From: Gemmatimonadaceae bacterium
GTDB lineage: Bacteria > Gemmatimonadota > Gemmatimonadetes > Gemmatimonadales > Gemmatimonadaceae
Assembly: GCA_013361935.1 (NCBI GenBank)
Contig: JABFXC010000046.1
Span: 1 to 46,612 of the forward strand
Length of the DNA stretch: 46,612 nt
Direction of reading: 5' to 3'
The stretch's first letter is position 1; the number at the start of each line of letters is the position of its first letter. A program made the translations under genes and the position numbers. Shown in pieces: positions 39,835 through 46,612 of the stretch. The notes beneath the pieces were generated by a model that was not told the DNA's origin, searched no databases, and worked only from the letters and a program-made list of their open reading frames with translations.

Positions 39835-41862
39835 ATGGCAACCATCGCCGCCACTCCCGCCCACGCGCACGAGAGCCACGCGCACCCGACGGGGTTCATG
39901 AGCTGGATGAGCACCGTCGATCACAAGCGGATCGGCACGCTCTACCTCTTCACCGCGCTCTTCTTCTTCCTCCTCGGCGGGCTCGAAGCGGAGATCATCC
40001 GCATGCAGCTGCAGGGGCCCAACGGGACGCTCGTCAGCGCGGAGACGTACAACCAGCTGTTCACGATGCACGGCACGACCATGATCTTCCTCGCGATCAT
40101 GCCGCTCAGTGCCGCGTTCTTCAACTACCTGATCCCGCTCCAGATCGGCGCGCGCGACGTCGCCTTCCCGCGGCTCAACGCGTTCAGCTACTGGGTGTAC
40201 GTGCTCGGCGGGATCTTCATCAACCTGTCGTGGCTGCTGCACGCGGCGCCCGACGGCGGGTGGTTCGGCTACGCCCCGCTGACGACGCGCGCCTACTCGC
40301 CCGGGATGAACATCGACTTCTGGGTGCTCGGCCTGCAGATCCTCGGCGTCTCGTCGCTCGCCGCGGGGTTCAACTTCATCACGACGATCATCAACATGCG
40401 CGCGCCGGGGATGAACCTGATGCGCATGCCGATGTTCACCTGGGCGGCGTTCGTCGTGCAGTTCCTCATCGTGCTTGCCTTCCCGGTGATCACGATCGCC
40501 CTCGTCTTCCTGATGTTCGACCGCTTCTTCGGGACGAACTTCTACACGACCGCCGCCGGCGCCGACCCGCTGCTCTGGCAGCACCTGTTCTGGATCTTCG
40601 GCCACCCCGAGGTCTACATCCTCATCCTTCCCGCGTTCGGGCTGGTGAGCGACGTCCTCCCGGCGCACACGCGGAAGCCGATCTTCGGCTACCCCGTGAT
40701 GGTGTTCTCGCTCATCCTCATCGCCTTCCTCGGCTTCGGCGTGTGGGCGCACCACATGTTCGCTGTCGGGATGGGGCCGATCGCCGACACGGTGTTCGGG
40801 CTGACGACGATGCTGATCGCGATCCCGACGGGGGTGAAGATCTTCAACTGGATCGCGACGATGCACGGCGGCTCGATCCGCTTCACCACCGCGTGTCTCT
40901 TCTGCATCGCGCTCGTCGCGTTCTTCACGATCGGCGGGCTCTCGGGCGTCATGCACGCCTCGCCCCCGGCCGACCTGCAGCAGACGGACACCTACTTCAT
41001 CGTCGCCCACTTCCACTACGTGCTCTTCGGCGGCTCGATGATGGGACTCTTCGCGGGAGTCTACCACTACTTCCCGAAGATCACCGGCCGCCTGCTCAGC
41101 GAGCGGATCGGGAAGTGGCACTTCTGGCTGACCGCGATCGGGATGAACCTCACCTTCTTCCCGATGCACATGAGCGGGCTGCTCGGCATGCCGCGCCGCA
41201 TCTACCGGTACGACGCGGGCCAGGGCTGGGACGGCTTCAACCTCGCCAGCTCGATCGGCGCCTACATCCTCGCCGTCGGGACGCTCTTCCTCGTCTGGAA
41301 CATCATCAAGAGCCTGCGGAGCGGCACGCGCGCGGGGAACGATCCGTGGGGCTCCCCCACGCTCGAGTGGGCGATCCCGTCGCCGCCGCCGGAGTACAAC
41401 TTCGCGCGCATCCCGACCGTGACCTCGCGCTACCCGCTGTGGGACATGAAGCAGCCGGCGCTCACGAGCGAGGTGCCGCACTCGCACCGCGGCGACAAGG
41501 AGATGGAGGTCGCGGTCGGCGGGAAGACCGTCGGGCATCCGCACCCGGGGCCGGCGGCGCAGTCGACGCGCGTCTCCGAGTCGGAGATGCACATCGAGAC
41601 GGAGACGTATACGCCGGCGCAGGTCGGCATCGTCCTCCCCGATCCGACGGTCAAGCCGTTCTTCGTCGCGCTCGGGATGGTGATCATGCTCGGCTCCCCG
41701 CTCTTCATGCACGAGGCGCAGATCCGCGAGATCGCCGGCAACGCCGCCGGACATCGCACGGCGATGACGATGTTCTGGATCTTCGTGCTCGGCGGCGCCG
41801 CCCTCATGGTCGGCTCGCTCTACAACTGGCTGCTCACCCCACTCGAGTCCGACCACCACTAG
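39835..41862 (+). CDS. ctaD: caa3-type cytochrome c oxidase subunit I
   Basis: 675 residues with 12 core membrane helices plus a C-terminal extension. The active-site motifs are complete: low-spin haem ligand in LFTMHGTTMIFLAIMP, CuB ligand and cross-linked Tyr in GHPEVYILILPAFG (A1-type with Glu), CuB pair in WAHHMFAVGM, and the haem a3/a ligands in HFHYVLFGG. It reduces O2 to water and pumps protons. After the core (about residue 490) a His-rich hydrophilic stretch and two further membrane helices (FFVALGMVIMLGSPLFM, MFWIFVLGGAALMVGSLY) follow, as in some caa3 oxidases whose extra helices correspond to part of subunit III. It follows ctaC by 28 bp. Confidence 0.97.
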   Translation: MATIAATPAHAHESHAHPTGFMSWMSTVDHKRIGTLYLFTALFFFLLGGLEAEIIRMQLQGPNGTLVSAETYNQLFTMHGTTMIFLAIMPLSAAFFNYLIPLQIGARDVAFPRLNAFSYWVYVLGGIFINLSWLLHAAPDGGWFGYAPLTTRAYSPGMNIDFWVLGLQILGVSSLAAGFNFITTIINMRAPGMNLMRMPMFTWAAFVVQFLIVLAFPVITIALVFLMFDRFFGTNFYTTAAGADPLLWQHLFWIFGHPEVYILILPAFGLVSDVLPAHTRKPIFGYPVMVFSLILIAFLGFGVWAHHMFAVGMGPIADTVFGLTTMLIAIPTGVKIFNWIATMHGGSIRFTTACLFCIALVAFFTIGGLSGVMHASPPADLQQTDTYFIVAHFHYVLFGGSMMGLFAGVYHYFPKITGRLLSERIGKWHFWLTAIGMNLTFFPMHMSGLLGMPRRIYRYDAGQGWDGFNLASSIGAYILAVGTLFLVWNIIKSLRSGTRAGNDPWGSPTLEWAIPSPPPEYNFARIPTVTSRYPLWDMKQPALTSEVPHSHRGDKEMEVAVGGKTVGHPHPGPAAQSTRVSESEMHIETETYTPAQVGIVLPDPTVKPFFVALGMVIMLGSPLFMHEAQIREIAGNAAGHRTAMTMFWIFVLGGAALMVGSLYNWLLTPLESDHH

Positions 41863-41875
41863 CCGCCGACCGCCA

Positions 41876-42559
41876 ATGACCTCCGTTCCTCTCACGGCCG
41901 GACACGTGCCCGACGCGCACGATCCGCACGCCACGTCGACGGGACTCGACAACAAGAAGATCGCGATCTGGGCCTTCATCGGCTCGGAGTGCATGCTCTT
42001 CGCCTCGCTGATCTCGACGTACCTGATCTACAAGGGCCGCTCGAAGGTGGGGCCCTTCCCGCACGAGACGTGGACGGATCCCTCGACGGGTCACAAGTTC
42101 GGGGCGATCCTCAACATCCCCGTCACCTCGGCGTCGACGTTCGTGCTGCTGATGTCGTCGCTGGCGATGGTGCTCGCCCTCGCCGCGGTGCAGAACAAGA
42201 ACATCCCGAAGCGCACCACCAGCGAGCGGATCCTCGGCTCGTCGCAGCTCTGGCTCCTCGCCACCGCGGCGCTGGGGATCACCTTCCTCGGCTTCCAGGC
42301 GTACGAGTTCACCTCCTTCGTCCACGAGGGGCTCTCGATCCGGACGAACCTCTTCGGCTCGAGCTTCTTCACCCTCACCGGGTTCCACGGCGCGCACGTC
42401 ACCGCCGGAGTGATCTGGCTGCTCACGCTCTTCGCGATCGACCGCAAGCGCGGGCTCGGACCGCGCGACGAGGTGAACGTCGACATCGCCGCGCTCTACT
42501 GGCACTTCGTCGACGTCGTCTGGATCGCGATCTTCACCCTCGTCTACCTCATCAAGTAG
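41876..42559 (+). CDS. ctaE: Cytochrome c oxidase subunit III
   Basis: 227 residues with about five membrane helices: KIAIWAFIGSECMLFASLIS (with the Glu of subunit III helix 1), ASTFVLLMSSLAMVLALAAV, LWLLATAALGITFLGFQAYE and FTLTGFHGAHVTAGVIWLLT, the last with the HGxHV motif of subunit III. The C-terminal YWHFVDVVWIAIFTLVYL is diagnostic. It stabilises the proton-uptake side of subunit I. Located 13 bp after ctaD and 4 bp before ctaF. Confidence 0.96.
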   Translation: MTSVPLTAGHVPDAHDPHATSTGLDNKKIAIWAFIGSECMLFASLISTYLIYKGRSKVGPFPHETWTDPSTGHKFGAILNIPVTSASTFVLLMSSLAMVLALAAVQNKNIPKRTTSERILGSSQLWLLATAALGITFLGFQAYEFTSFVHEGLSIRTNLFGSSFFTLTGFHGAHVTAGVIWLLTLFAIDRKRGLGPRDEVNVDIAALYWHFVDVVWIAIFTLVYLIK

Positions 42560-42563
42560 CCCC

Positions 42564-42932
42564 ATGACGCACTCCACTCATCCGGCCGCGGACGCGGCGG
42601 TCGCCGATCATCACGGGGCGGGGATCGAGCATGCGCACCCCACGTGGTCGACGTACTGGAAGGTCGCCACGATCCTCACCCTGATCACCGCGGTCGAGGT
42701 CTGGGTCTACTACGTCCCGGCGATCGTGCAGTCGCGCTGGTTCGTCCCGGTGCTGCTCATCATGTCGGCGGTGAAGTTCGCGATCGTCGTCCTGTTCTAC
42801 ATGCACCTCAAGTACGACCATCGCCTCTTCCGCGTCCTCTTCACCGGCCCGCTCATCATCGCGATGACCACGATCGTCGCGCTGATGTTCCTCTTCGGAA
42901 AGCTCGCGGCGCGAGTCGGCGCGGTCGGCTGA
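42564..42932 (+). CDS. ctaF: Cytochrome c oxidase subunit IV (caa3 type)
   Basis: 122 residues: a His-rich N-terminus (THSTHPAADAAVADHHGAG), then three membrane helices. WKVATILTLITAVEVWVYY, MSAVKFAIVVLFYMHLKYDH and IIAMTTIVALMFLFG are typical of the small subunit-IV/COX4_pro family that aids assembly of caa3 and bo3 oxidases. Four bases separate it from ctaE, so the genes are co-translated. A family A repeat follows its stop. Confidence 0.93.
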   Translation: MTHSTHPAADAAVADHHGAGIEHAHPTWSTYWKVATILTLITAVEVWVYYVPAIVQSRWFVPVLLIMSAVKFAIVVLFYMHLKYDHRLFRVLFTGPLIIAMTTIVALMFLFGKLAARVGAVG

Positions 42933-42936
42933 ACGA

Positions 42937-43010
42937 CGGGGGCCATGGGCCAGGCGTGAGGAACGGCGTCAACTGCGGTCGACGCATCTCCCTCCGCCTG
43001 GCCCCTGGCC
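42937..43010. repeat. Family A palindromic repeat, copy 7, inside the oxidase operon
   Basis: It lies between ctaF and ctaG. GGGGGCCATGGGCCAGG left, GAGGAACGGCGT inner, CCTCCGCCTGGCCCCTGGCC right. The ribosome site of ctaG (AAGGAG, 43016-43021) begins 5 bp after its end, so it separates ctaG from the structural genes by a hairpin that could attenuate or process the mRNA. Confidence 0.87.
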
Positions 43011-43029
43011 GCTACAAGGAGCAGTGACA

Positions 43030-43875
43030 ATGGCAGCACCGCTGTACGCTCTTCTTCACCCCATCGCGCAGCTCTCCTGGACGAGCTTCACCGTCCACTG
43101 GAGCACCGTGATCGGGCTCGTCGCCCTCGGCGGGTTGTACGAGTGGCGCTCGCGCGCCGCGGCCGCGGACCGGTCGCTCGGCGCGCCGCCCACCCCGGCG
43201 CAGAGGGCGCGCTTCGTCACCGGCCTCGTCGCGATCTTCCTCTCGCTGAACGGGCCGCTGCACGACCTGAGCGACTCCTTCCTCTTCAGCGCGCACATGG
43301 TGCAGCACCTCGTGCTCACCCTCGTCGTCCCCCCGCTGCTCGTCTCGGGGACGCCGGCGTCGCTCTTCCGCTGGGGACTGCGCTCGCGCGCCGTGGCGCG
43401 CGTCGCGCGGGTGATCACGAAGCCCGCGCTCTGCTTCGCGATCTTCAACGTCGTCCTCACCGCGTGGCACTTCCCGGTCGCCTACAACCTCGCGGTCGCC
43501 TACCACCCCGTGCACATCGCCCAGCACCTGATGTTCATGGTCGCGGCGACGCTGATGTGGTGGCCCCTCCTCAGCCCACTCCCCGAGCTGCCGCGGCTCT
43601 CCTACCCGCTGCAGCTGCTCTATTGCTTCCTGATGACGATCCCGATGTCGCTCGTCGCGGTCTCCATCACGTACAGCGACGGGATGCTCTATCCCGTCTA
43701 CGCGAGCGCGCCGCGCCTCTGGGGGATCTCGCCCATGCAGGACCAGCTGCTCGGTGGGCTGATCATGTGGATCCCCGGCGGGCTGTTCTTCGTCGGCGTC
43801 ATGTCGGTCATCTTCTTCAAGTGGGCGGCCGCGAACTCCGACTCCGTCGAAGGCGCGCAGCTCGCGAAGTACTGA
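43030..43875 (+). CDS. ctaG: Cytochrome c oxidase assembly factor CtaG (caa3 family)
   Basis: 281 residues from ATG 43030, with AAGGAG eight bases upstream; a GTG at 43024 is possible but too close to the RBS. About seven membrane helices. Family landmarks include LNGPLHDLSDSFLFSAHMVQ, HLVLTLVVPPLLVSGTPASL, and FPVAYNLAVAYHPVHIAQHL with conserved His residues that probably bind copper. It is needed to assemble the CuB/CuA centres of caa3 oxidases in the inner membrane. It is the last gene of the oxidase cluster. Confidence 0.94.
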   Translation: MAAPLYALLHPIAQLSWTSFTVHWSTVIGLVALGGLYEWRSRAAAADRSLGAPPTPAQRARFVTGLVAIFLSLNGPLHDLSDSFLFSAHMVQHLVLTLVVPPLLVSGTPASLFRWGLRSRAVARVARVITKPALCFAIFNVVLTAWHFPVAYNLAVAYHPVHIAQHLMFMVAATLMWWPLLSPLPELPRLSYPLQLLYCFLMTIPMSLVAVSITYSDGMLYPVYASAPRLWGISPMQDQLLGGLIMWIPGGLFFVGVMSVIFFKWAAANSDSVEGAQLAKY

Positions 43876-43885
43876 CGACGGCGCC

Positions 43886-44419
43886 CTAGCGCACTCGCCC
43901 GCTCAACGCGTCGTCGAGCTCCCGGCCGAGCTGGGGGTGCATGCGCCAGAGGTACCATCCCATCACCAGCGCCGCGAGCAGGTTGCCGATGAGCACCTGG
44001 TACCACGCGACCTGGCCGAGGATGTTCGGCTCGGAGAGCATCCCGACGAGACCATAGAAGCCGATCTCCACCGCGACGAACAGGATCACGAAGCCGGCGA
44101 GGATCGACGGCTCGCGCGCGGCGAGATGCACGATCACCGTCGCCAGCACCCCGACGATCGCGAAGACGAGATAGTGGAAGACGGTGTACGCGGCGACGAA
44201 GGTCATCGCCCCCTCCCCTCCCGGCGGGCCGAGGACGCTCACCAGCGCGCGGCCGAGCACCTCGGGAGTCCGCAGCGGATGCCCGGCCACGACGTCGATG
44301 CCGAGGAACCAGACCGCCACCACGCTCGCGCCGAGTATTCCGGCGACCACCCCTTCGCGGATCGCACTGTGATGGACGATGGTGCGGGGCGCGGTCTCGA
44401 CGCGTGCAGTGGTGGTCAT
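43886..44419 (-). CDS. Four-helix integral membrane protein, unknown function
   Basis: 177 residues from ATG 44419 (GGAGG five bases upstream on the coding strand; the frame is open further up, but this RBS decides). Four membrane helices about 27-47, 76-100, 104-124 and 134-156 (GVVAGILGASVVAVWFLG, AAYTVFHYLVFAIVGVLATV, ILAGFVILFVAVEIGFYGLV, VLIGNLLAALVMGWYLWRM). It lies convergent and 10 bp from ctaG. I do not recognise the family; it could be an accessory protein for respiration given its position, but that is a guess. Confidence 0.8.
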   Translation of the reverse strand: MTTTARVETAPRTIVHHSAIREGVVAGILGASVVAVWFLGIDVVAGHPLRTPEVLGRALVSVLGPPGGEGAMTFVAAYTVFHYLVFAIVGVLATVIVHLAAREPSILAGFVILFVAVEIGFYGLVGMLSEPNILGQVAWYQVLIGNLLAALVMGWYLWRMHPQLGRELDDALSGRVR

Positions 44420-44551
44420 GCGAGCCTCCGGATGAGCGAGCCGACGTACGTGACGTGCGGAGCGAAGGAAGCGTCGAACAGGCATGCCGGGCCGGGCGCG
44501 CGAGCGCGTCCGCTCTCGACAGCACTATTCACCTGCAACAGCTTGTAGCCC

Positions 44552-45070
44552 ATGAAACCCCTCGTCCAGCCCCGCATCTTCCTGGCCGCGTCCGTTCTCA
44601 TTCTCGCCGCGACCGCGGCGTGCTCGAGCGGCGGCTCGGGTGGGTCGAGCGCCGGCGCGAGCTGCCGTCAGTCTCCCGACAGCGCGACCCGGCAGGCGGT
44701 CCTCGCCTACATCAAGGACGCGAACCCCTATCCGCAGCGCTTCCTCAGCCCCGCGCTCACCGACACCGCGCTCCCCGACGCCGGGGTGGAGACCCTGCAG
44801 GAGAAGGGGCCGACCTACTTCTTCCCGCCGGACTCGGCCGGGCGCGCGAAGGTTCGCGCGAAGATGATCGACGTCGGCCCGTACACGTCGCTCATCGTCG
44901 CCTGGCACGGGATGCGCCGTGAAGCGGACACCGCGCTCGTGATCCGGCTGAGCGGGCGCTATGTCGGCGGGAAGTACGAGGGGACGGTCGCGGCGCCGAA
45001 GAACTTCCGCTTCCGCTGCACCAACGGGCGCTGGGCGATGGCCGGCGCCGCTGACGAGAAGAGCACATGA
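44552..45070 (+). CDS. Predicted lipoprotein, 172 aa
   Basis: The signal peptide ends in the lipobox LILAATAAC, followed by a Gly/Ser linker (SSGGSGGSSAGASC). The mature domain has no known motif: SATRQAVLAYIKDANPYPQR and PLDAGVETLQEKGPTY-like segments, then VIRLSGRYVGGKYEGTVAAP, a beta-rich C-terminal part, with two Cys that may be disulfide-linked. It overlaps the next gene by 4 bp (ATGA), so the two are coupled and may act together at the envelope. Confidence 0.78.
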   Translation: MKPLVQPRIFLAASVLILAATAACSSGGSGGSSAGASCRQSPDSATRQAVLAYIKDANPYPQRFLSPALTDTALPDAGVETLQEKGPTYFFPPDSAGRAKVRAKMIDVGPYTSLIVAWHGMRREADTALVIRLSGRYVGGKYEGTVAAPKNFRFRCTNGRWAMAGAADEKST

Positions 45071-46338
45071 CGACCGCGGCGCGCGCCGGCGACGGCATCA
45101 GCCCACTCACATCCGACGTCACGCCGCCACCGGCGGCGGTGGCGCCGAAGCCGACGCGCGAGCGGTTGCTCTCCCTCGACGTCTTCCGCGGGATCACCGT
45201 CGCCGGGATGCTCCTCGTCAACGACCCCGGCTCGTGGGCGCACATCTTTCCGCCCCTCGAGCACGCGGAGTGGAACGGGTGGACGCCGACGGACCTGATC
45301 TTCCCCTTCTTCCTGTTCATCGTCGGGATCACGACCGAGCTCTCCCTCGGCGCGCGGCGCGCCCGCGGCGTCGCGGATCGCGACCTGGTGAAGGCGATCC
45401 TCCGCCGCGGCGGGATCATCTTCCTGCTCGGATTCCTGATGTCGCTGTTTCCCTTCTTCCAGTGGGGTAGCAGCTTCGGCGACATCGCGCATCCGACGGT
45501 GTGGGACCGCATCGCATACCGGTGGGAGCACGTGCGCATCATGGGCGTGCTGCCGCGCATCGGCGTCGCCTACGCGTTGGGCGCGCTGCTCACCCTGCGG
45601 ACGACGCTCAAGCAGCAGATCGTGATGCTCGCCGTGATCCTCTACGGCTATTGGGTGGCGATGACCCTGCTCCCCGTGCCCGGCACGGGGCTGCTCGGCG
45701 ACTGGATGCTCGACACCCACGGGGGGAACCTCGCGGCGTGGGTCGACCGCGCGGTGCTCGGGATGAACCACATCTGGGTGGGCGGGGTCGTCTTCGATCC
45801 CGAGGGACCGCTGTCGACGATTCCCGCGGTCGGCACGGTCATCCTCGGCGTGATCGCCGGGCGGTGGATCGCCTCGCCGCGGCCGCTGCTCGACCGGATC
45901 GCCGGCCTCTTCGCCGCGGGCGCGCTCGCGTCGATGGTCGGGATGATGTGGAACTGGTCCTTCCCGATCAACAAGTCGCTCTGGACGTCGAGCTACGTGA
46001 TGTTCACCGCGGGGCTCGCCTGCATCACGCTCGCCACGTGCATGTGGCTGATCGACGTCCACCGGGTGACGGGGTGGACGAAGCCCTTCGTGGTGTTCGG
46101 GATGAACCCGATCGTGGCGTTCGTCGGGTCGGGGGTGATGGCCCGGCTGATCTACACGCTCCTCAAGGTGACGGTGAACGGTCGTTCCGTCTCCGTCCAG
46201 CAGGCGTTCCACGAGGCCGTGTTCGCGAGCTGGCTCCCGCCGCGCGTGGCCTCGTTGTGCTTCGCCCTCACGTTCGTCCTCTTCTGGTACGCGATCCTGC
46301 TCGTGCTGCACCGGAAGCGGATCTACGTGCGCGTCTGA
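45067..46338 (+). CDS. HGSNAT/NagX-like membrane acyltransferase
   Basis: 423 residues, about ten membrane helices. RERLLSLDVFRGITVAGMLL at the N-terminus is the start motif of the heparan-alpha-glucosaminide N-acetyltransferase/DUF1624-DUF5009 family. WNGWTPTDLIFPFFLFIVGI, HVRIMGVLPRIGVAYALGAL and KSLWTSSYVMFTAGLACITL are further family segments. Members move an acetyl group from cytoplasmic acetyl-CoA onto a sugar on the outer face. The substrate here is unknown. A hairpin that could terminate transcription lies 12 bp after the stop. Confidence 0.9.
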   Translation: MTTAARAGDGISPLTSDVTPPPAAVAPKPTRERLLSLDVFRGITVAGMLLVNDPGSWAHIFPPLEHAEWNGWTPTDLIFPFFLFIVGITTELSLGARRARGVADRDLVKAILRRGGIIFLLGFLMSLFPFFQWGSSFGDIAHPTVWDRIAYRWEHVRIMGVLPRIGVAYALGALLTLRTTLKQQIVMLAVILYGYWVAMTLLPVPGTGLLGDWMLDTHGGNLAAWVDRAVLGMNHIWVGGVVFDPEGPLSTIPAVGTVILGVIAGRWIASPRPLLDRIAGLFAAGALASMVGMMWNWSFPINKSLWTSSYVMFTAGLACITLATCMWLIDVHRVTGWTKPFVVFGMNPIVAFVGSGVMARLIYTLLKVTVNGRSVSVQQAFHEAVFASWLPPRVASLCFALTFVLFWYAILLVLHRKRIYVRV

Positions 46339-46349
46339 GGGTAGAGCCA

Positions 46350-46377
46350 CTGCTGGTGTGCTCCGGCACACCGGCAG
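46350..46377 (+). terminator. Hairpin after the acyltransferase gene
   Basis: CTGCTGGTGTGC (46350-46361) pairs with GCACACCGGCAG (46366-46377) around a TCCG loop, with one G-U pair in 12. It is followed by a mixed sequence and a short TTTT at 46396-46399, so it is not a classic rho-independent terminator but is well placed. Confidence 0.5.
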
Positions 46378-46408
46378 GATGGCCCGTGAGTTGCCTTTTC
46401 ACCGTCCC

Positions 46409-46612
46409 ATGATGCCGCTTTCCAATCGACCCGGGCCGAAGCGCCCGGGCCTTCGGCTCGTCGTCGCGCTCGGCGCCCTCGTCGGCGCCTTGTTCGTCTC
46501 CACCCCCACGCAGGCCAGCGCGCAGGGGGACGCGAAGGGCGATCCTGGCACCCCCGCGGTCGGCGCGGCGAAGCGCGGCGCGAAGTCTCCGGCTGCACGC
46601 CGGCGCACCGCT
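46409..46612 (+). CDS. N-terminal part of an exported protein, cut by the window edge
   Basis: 68 codons are visible. MMPLSNRPGPKRPG is a basic N-terminus, LRLVVALGALVGALFVS a hydrophobic core, TPTQASAQG a signal-peptidase site, and then a Lys/Ala/Pro-rich low-complexity start of the mature protein. A second ATG directly follows the first. The family cannot be told from this part. Confidence 0.7.
   Translation, partial: MMPLSNRPGPKRPGLRLVVALGALVGALFVSTPTQASAQGDAKGDPGTPAVGAAKRGAKSPAARRRTA

Noticed and set aside
18262..43010. Family A repeats as a CRISPR array
   Set aside because: The copies are kilobases apart, each is itself palindromic, there are no regular spacers and no cas genes.

Overview
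This 46.6 kb window is chromosomal DNA of about 70% GC from an aerobic, diderm heterotroph. TolC-, TonB/ExbD- and lipoprotein-type genes indicate an outer membrane, and a caa3-type cytochrome oxidase operon indicates aerobic respiration. The gene content and style (long secreted peptidases, multi-PDZ proteins, many small lipoproteins, strong G/C third positions) suggest Gemmatimonadota. That assignment is an inference; no rRNA or other taxonomic marker lies in the window.

Layout. 1-1.8 kb: 3' part of an HD-GYP phosphodiesterase, a cyclophilin and a small membrane protein. 1.8-6.8 kb: a TetR-controlled tripartite drug-efflux operon (TetR, TolC-like, EmrA-like, EmrB-like) with a visible promoter and palindromic operator. 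6.8-9.45 kb: a lower-GC patch on the minus strand with a subtilisin-type protease, whose secretion signal is out of frame, and two lipoproteins. 9.5-12.7 kb: HD hydrolase, ECF sigma factor, probable anti-sigma and Spy-like protein, facing an ExbD-TonB pair. 13-22.2 kb: Kup potassium transporter, giant M14-type peptidase, triple-PDZ protein, ferritin-VIT1 membrane protein and dUTPase. 22.3-29.4 kb: small proteins, leuS, a chemoreceptor and a hybrid histidine kinase. 30.2-38.3 kb: glycosylasparaginase-like enzyme, cNMP-domain/aspartase fusion, a chemoreceptor co-transcribed with a periplasmic binding protein, and a nicotinate phosphoribosyltransferase-like enzyme. 38.5-43.9 kb: the caa3 oxidase cluster (ctaC-D-E-F-G). 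44-46.6 kb: membrane protein, lipoprotein, HGSNAT-like membrane acyltransferase and the start of an exported protein.

The most unusual content is a set of dispersed palindromic intergenic elements. I recognise five sequence families (called A to E here) and 12 elements. Family A is a hairpin of about 75 bp present seven times. Family D exists in two forms. One is a full element at 29435-30240, in which inverted repeats about 85% identical over 91 aligned bases flank a gene for a four-helix-bundle protein of the S23/IVP/Avd superfamily. The other is an ORF-less derivative at 37721-37853. Eleven of the 12 elements lie within about 30 bp of a stop codon, and several fill the whole gap between convergent genes. 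I read this as a mobile palindromic element family with internally deleted copies, possibly moved or shaped by the four-helix-bundle protein and perhaps used as transcription ends. The octamer GCCTAACG (11 copies) is also strongly over-represented and accounts for most TTA leucine codons I noticed.
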